From Burkholderiales bacterium (lineage in GTDB: Bacteria; Pseudomonadota; Gammaproteobacteria; Burkholderiales; Burkholderiaceae_C): a stretch of 7,597 nucleotides of DNA. This document shows, in pieces, positions 5,837 through 7,597 of the stretch. The translations under genes and the position numbers were made by a program. The DNA lies in contig SBFU01000481.1 of assembly GCA_006227785.1 (NCBI GenBank), positions 1 through 7,597 of the forward strand. Reading direction: 5' to 3'. Position 1 is the first letter of the stretch. The number at the start of each line of letters is the position of its first letter. The notes beneath the pieces were generated by a model. It did not search any database. It was given only the letters and a program-made list of their open reading frames with translations, and had not been told where the DNA came from.

Positions 5837-7597
5837 TCAAGCTTTCTCGACGTTGCAAACGGTGGACTTGGTCTCTTGCATCATGGTGATGATGTCGTAG
5901 CCGTAGGTGGTGGCCGTGTTGACCGCTTCACCACGGACCACCGGCATGGCGCCATCCGGGTAGTAGGGCTTCATGTCGACGCCCTGCCAGTGGCCGGAGA
6001 AGTGGAAGGGCAGGAAGACCGTGTCGGGGCTGACACGCTCGGTGACCAGGGCCTGCACGTTGATGCGCGCACCGGTCGGGCTGCTGACCCACACACGTTC
6101 GCCATTGCGGATGCCGCGAGCGGCCGCCGTCTCCGGGTTGAGTTCAACGAACATCTGCTGCTGCAACTCGGCAAGCCAGGGGTTGGAGCGCGTTTCCTCT
6201 CCGCCGCCCTCGTATTCGACCAGGCGACCCGACGTCATGATGAGGGGGTACTTCTCGTGCACCTTCTCTTCGACGTTCTTCTGCTGGAGCGACTTGTAGA
6301 GGATGGGCAGACGCCAGCGGGTCTTCTGGTCGTCGTGGCTGGGGTACTTGGCCACGAGGTCCGGGCGAATGCCATACAGCGCCTCGCGGTGCTGCGGAAT
6401 GGCATCGGGGAAGTTCCACACCACCGCACGCGCCTTGGCGTTGCCGAACGGGTGGCAACCGTGCGCCATGCACACGCGCTGGATGCCGCCGGAGAGGTCG
6501 GTCTTCCAGTTCTTGCCCTCGGCAGCCGTCTTCTCGGCGTCGGTGAGATCGTCCCACCAGCCCAGCTTCTTGAGCAGCACGTGGTCGAACTCGGGGTAGC
6601 CGGTGGTGATTTCGGCGCCCAGCGAGTGGGAGCCGTCCTCGGCCAGCAGACTCACCCCATCACGCTCCACGCCGAAGTTGGCGCGGAAGTTGCCGCCCCC
6701 GTCCATGACGTGTTTGGACGTGTCGTAGAGGTTGGGCGAACCCGGGTGTTTGAGGGCGGCGGTGCCGAAGCAGGGCCATGGCAGACCGAAGTAGTCTCCG
6801 CTCATGTCGTAGCCGGTTTCCTTGTCGACCACCTTGCCCTTGCACTTGAGCGTCTTGACATCAAAGGCCGCCATGTTGCGCATGTGCGCCTTCAGGCGCT
6901 CCGGGCTCTGGCCGGTGTAGCCGATGGTCCAGACCGAAGCGTTGATTTCGCGCAGGATGTCCTCGATCACGGGCTCGTCCATGCCCTTGACCTTCTGCAT
7001 CTTGAAGTTCTTCGACAGCTCGGCGGCGAAGCCCAGTTTCCCGGCCAGCTGGTGCATGATCATGTGATCGCTGCGGCTCTCCCACAGGGGCTCGATCACC
7101 TGTTCACGCCACTGGATCGAGCGGTTCGATGCGGTGCACGAGCCGCTGGTCTCGAACTGGGTGGCCGCGGGCAACAGGTAGACAGCCCGGTTCGGGTTCA
7201 GGTCTTCCGGCTTGCCGGGCATGGCGGCCATCGATGCGGTGGCCGATGGGTACGGATCGACCACCACCAGCAGGTCCAGCTTGTCCATGGCACGTTTCAT
7301 CTCCAGTCCCCGGGACTGGGAGTTGGGCGCATGGCCCCAGAAAAACACGCCGCGCAGGTTGGAGTCCTGATCGATGAGCTCGTTGTTTTCCAGCACACCG
7401 TCGATCCAGCGCGAGACGGTGATACCCGGCTTGGTCATCATGCCTTCGGCGTACTGCGACTTGATCCAGTCGTACTCGACGCCCCACACCTTGGCGTAGT
7501 GCTTCCACGAACCCTCGGCCAGGCCGTAATAGCCCGGCAGGGAATCCGGGTTCGGGCCGACGTCGGTGGCGCCCTGCACGTTGTCGTGGCCGCGGAA
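5837..7597 (-). CDS. fdhA: Formate dehydrogenase alpha (catalytic) subunit, C-terminal part, cut by right edge
   Basis: The catalytic subunit oxidises formate to CO2 at a Mo or W bis-(molybdopterin guanine dinucleotide) site. The frame is open to the right edge, giving the last 586 residues of a protein normally about 950-1000 long. It begins within the conserved FRGHDNVQGATDVGPNPDSLPGYYG stretch (quoted here only as key residues RGHDNVQGA and PGYYG). Other family signatures are FFWGHAPNSQSRG near residue 90, VVVDPYPSATA, and AATQFETSGSCTASNRSIQW. Residues 450-586 form the molydop-binding domain, with TSGRLVEYEGGGEETRSN and FLPFHFSGHWQGVDM. The N-terminal [4Fe-4S] domain, the Sec or Cys ligand and any Tat signal lie outside the window, so periplasmic location and Sec use cannot be judged. 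The sequence resembles the Wolinella/Shewanella FdhA type rather than E. coli FdnG. It is the first visible gene of the operon. Confidence 0.96.
   Translation of the reverse strand, partial: FRGHDNVQGATDVGPNPDSLPGYYGLAEGSWKHYAKVWGVEYDWIKSQYAEGMMTKPGITVSRWIDGVLENNELIDQDSNLRGVFFWGHAPNSQSRGLEMKRAMDKLDLLVVVDPYPSATASMAAMPGKPEDLNPNRAVYLLPAATQFETSGSCTASNRSIQWREQVIEPLWESRSDHMIMHQLAGKLGFAAELSKNFKMQKVKGMDEPVIEDILREINASVWTIGYTGQSPERLKAHMRNMAAFDVKTLKCKGKVVDKETGYDMSGDYFGLPWPCFGTAALKHPGSPNLYDTSKHVMDGGGNFRANFGVERDGVSLLAEDGSHSLGAEITTGYPEFDHVLLKKLGWWDDLTDAEKTAAEGKNWKTDLSGGIQRVCMAHGCHPFGNAKARAVVWNFPDAIPQHREALYGIRPDLVAKYPSHDDQKTRWRLPILYKSLQQKNVEEKVHEKYPLIMTSGRLVEYEGGGEETRSNPWLAELQQQMFVELNPETAAARGIRNGERVWVSSPTGARINVQALVTERVSPDTVFLPFHFSGHWQGVDMKPYYPDGAMPVVRGEAVNTATTYGYDIITMMQETKSTVCNVEKA

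Overview
The window is a GC-rich stretch with every convincing gene on the minus strand. Gene order, protein sequences and an intergenic GC-hairpin element suggest a betaproteobacterium of the Burkholderiales, probably Comamonadaceae. That placement is inferred from sequence character, not from a search. I found no tRNA, rRNA, CRISPR array, insertion sequence, integrase or phage gene.

Read in the direction of transcription (right to left), the first block is a respiratory formate dehydrogenase operon. It runs: the C-terminal 586 residues of the molybdopterin catalytic subunit (fdhA, cut by the right edge), the four-cluster iron-sulfur subunit (fdhB), an 85-residue lipoprotein I cannot name, the membrane cytochrome b subunit (fdhC), and a 102-residue exported protein I cannot name. 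Spacing is tight: 10 bp, a 4-bp overlap, 10 bp and 24 bp. The block closes with a clear intrinsic terminator at 3360-3382. Electrons from formate should pass from the Mo/W site in FdhA through the FdhB clusters to the FdhC haems and on to quinone. The two small exported proteins are the least explained part.

After the terminator, a short intergenic region holds three more inverted repeats and leads into fdhD, the sulfurtransferase that activates formate dehydrogenase. In this copy the usual CxxC is reduced to a single cysteine (CGQG). Twenty bases further on is upp (uracil phosphoribosyltransferase), complete and ordinary. A 153-bp gap with a pair of GC hairpins separates upp from the N-terminal 511 residues of a YbbP-like ABC transporter permease, which is cut by the left edge.

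Most of the window is ordinary core metabolism. I see no clearly new system. The best leads are the two small exported proteins in the formate dehydrogenase operon, the altered FdhD motif and the hairpin-rich region between the operon and fdhD.
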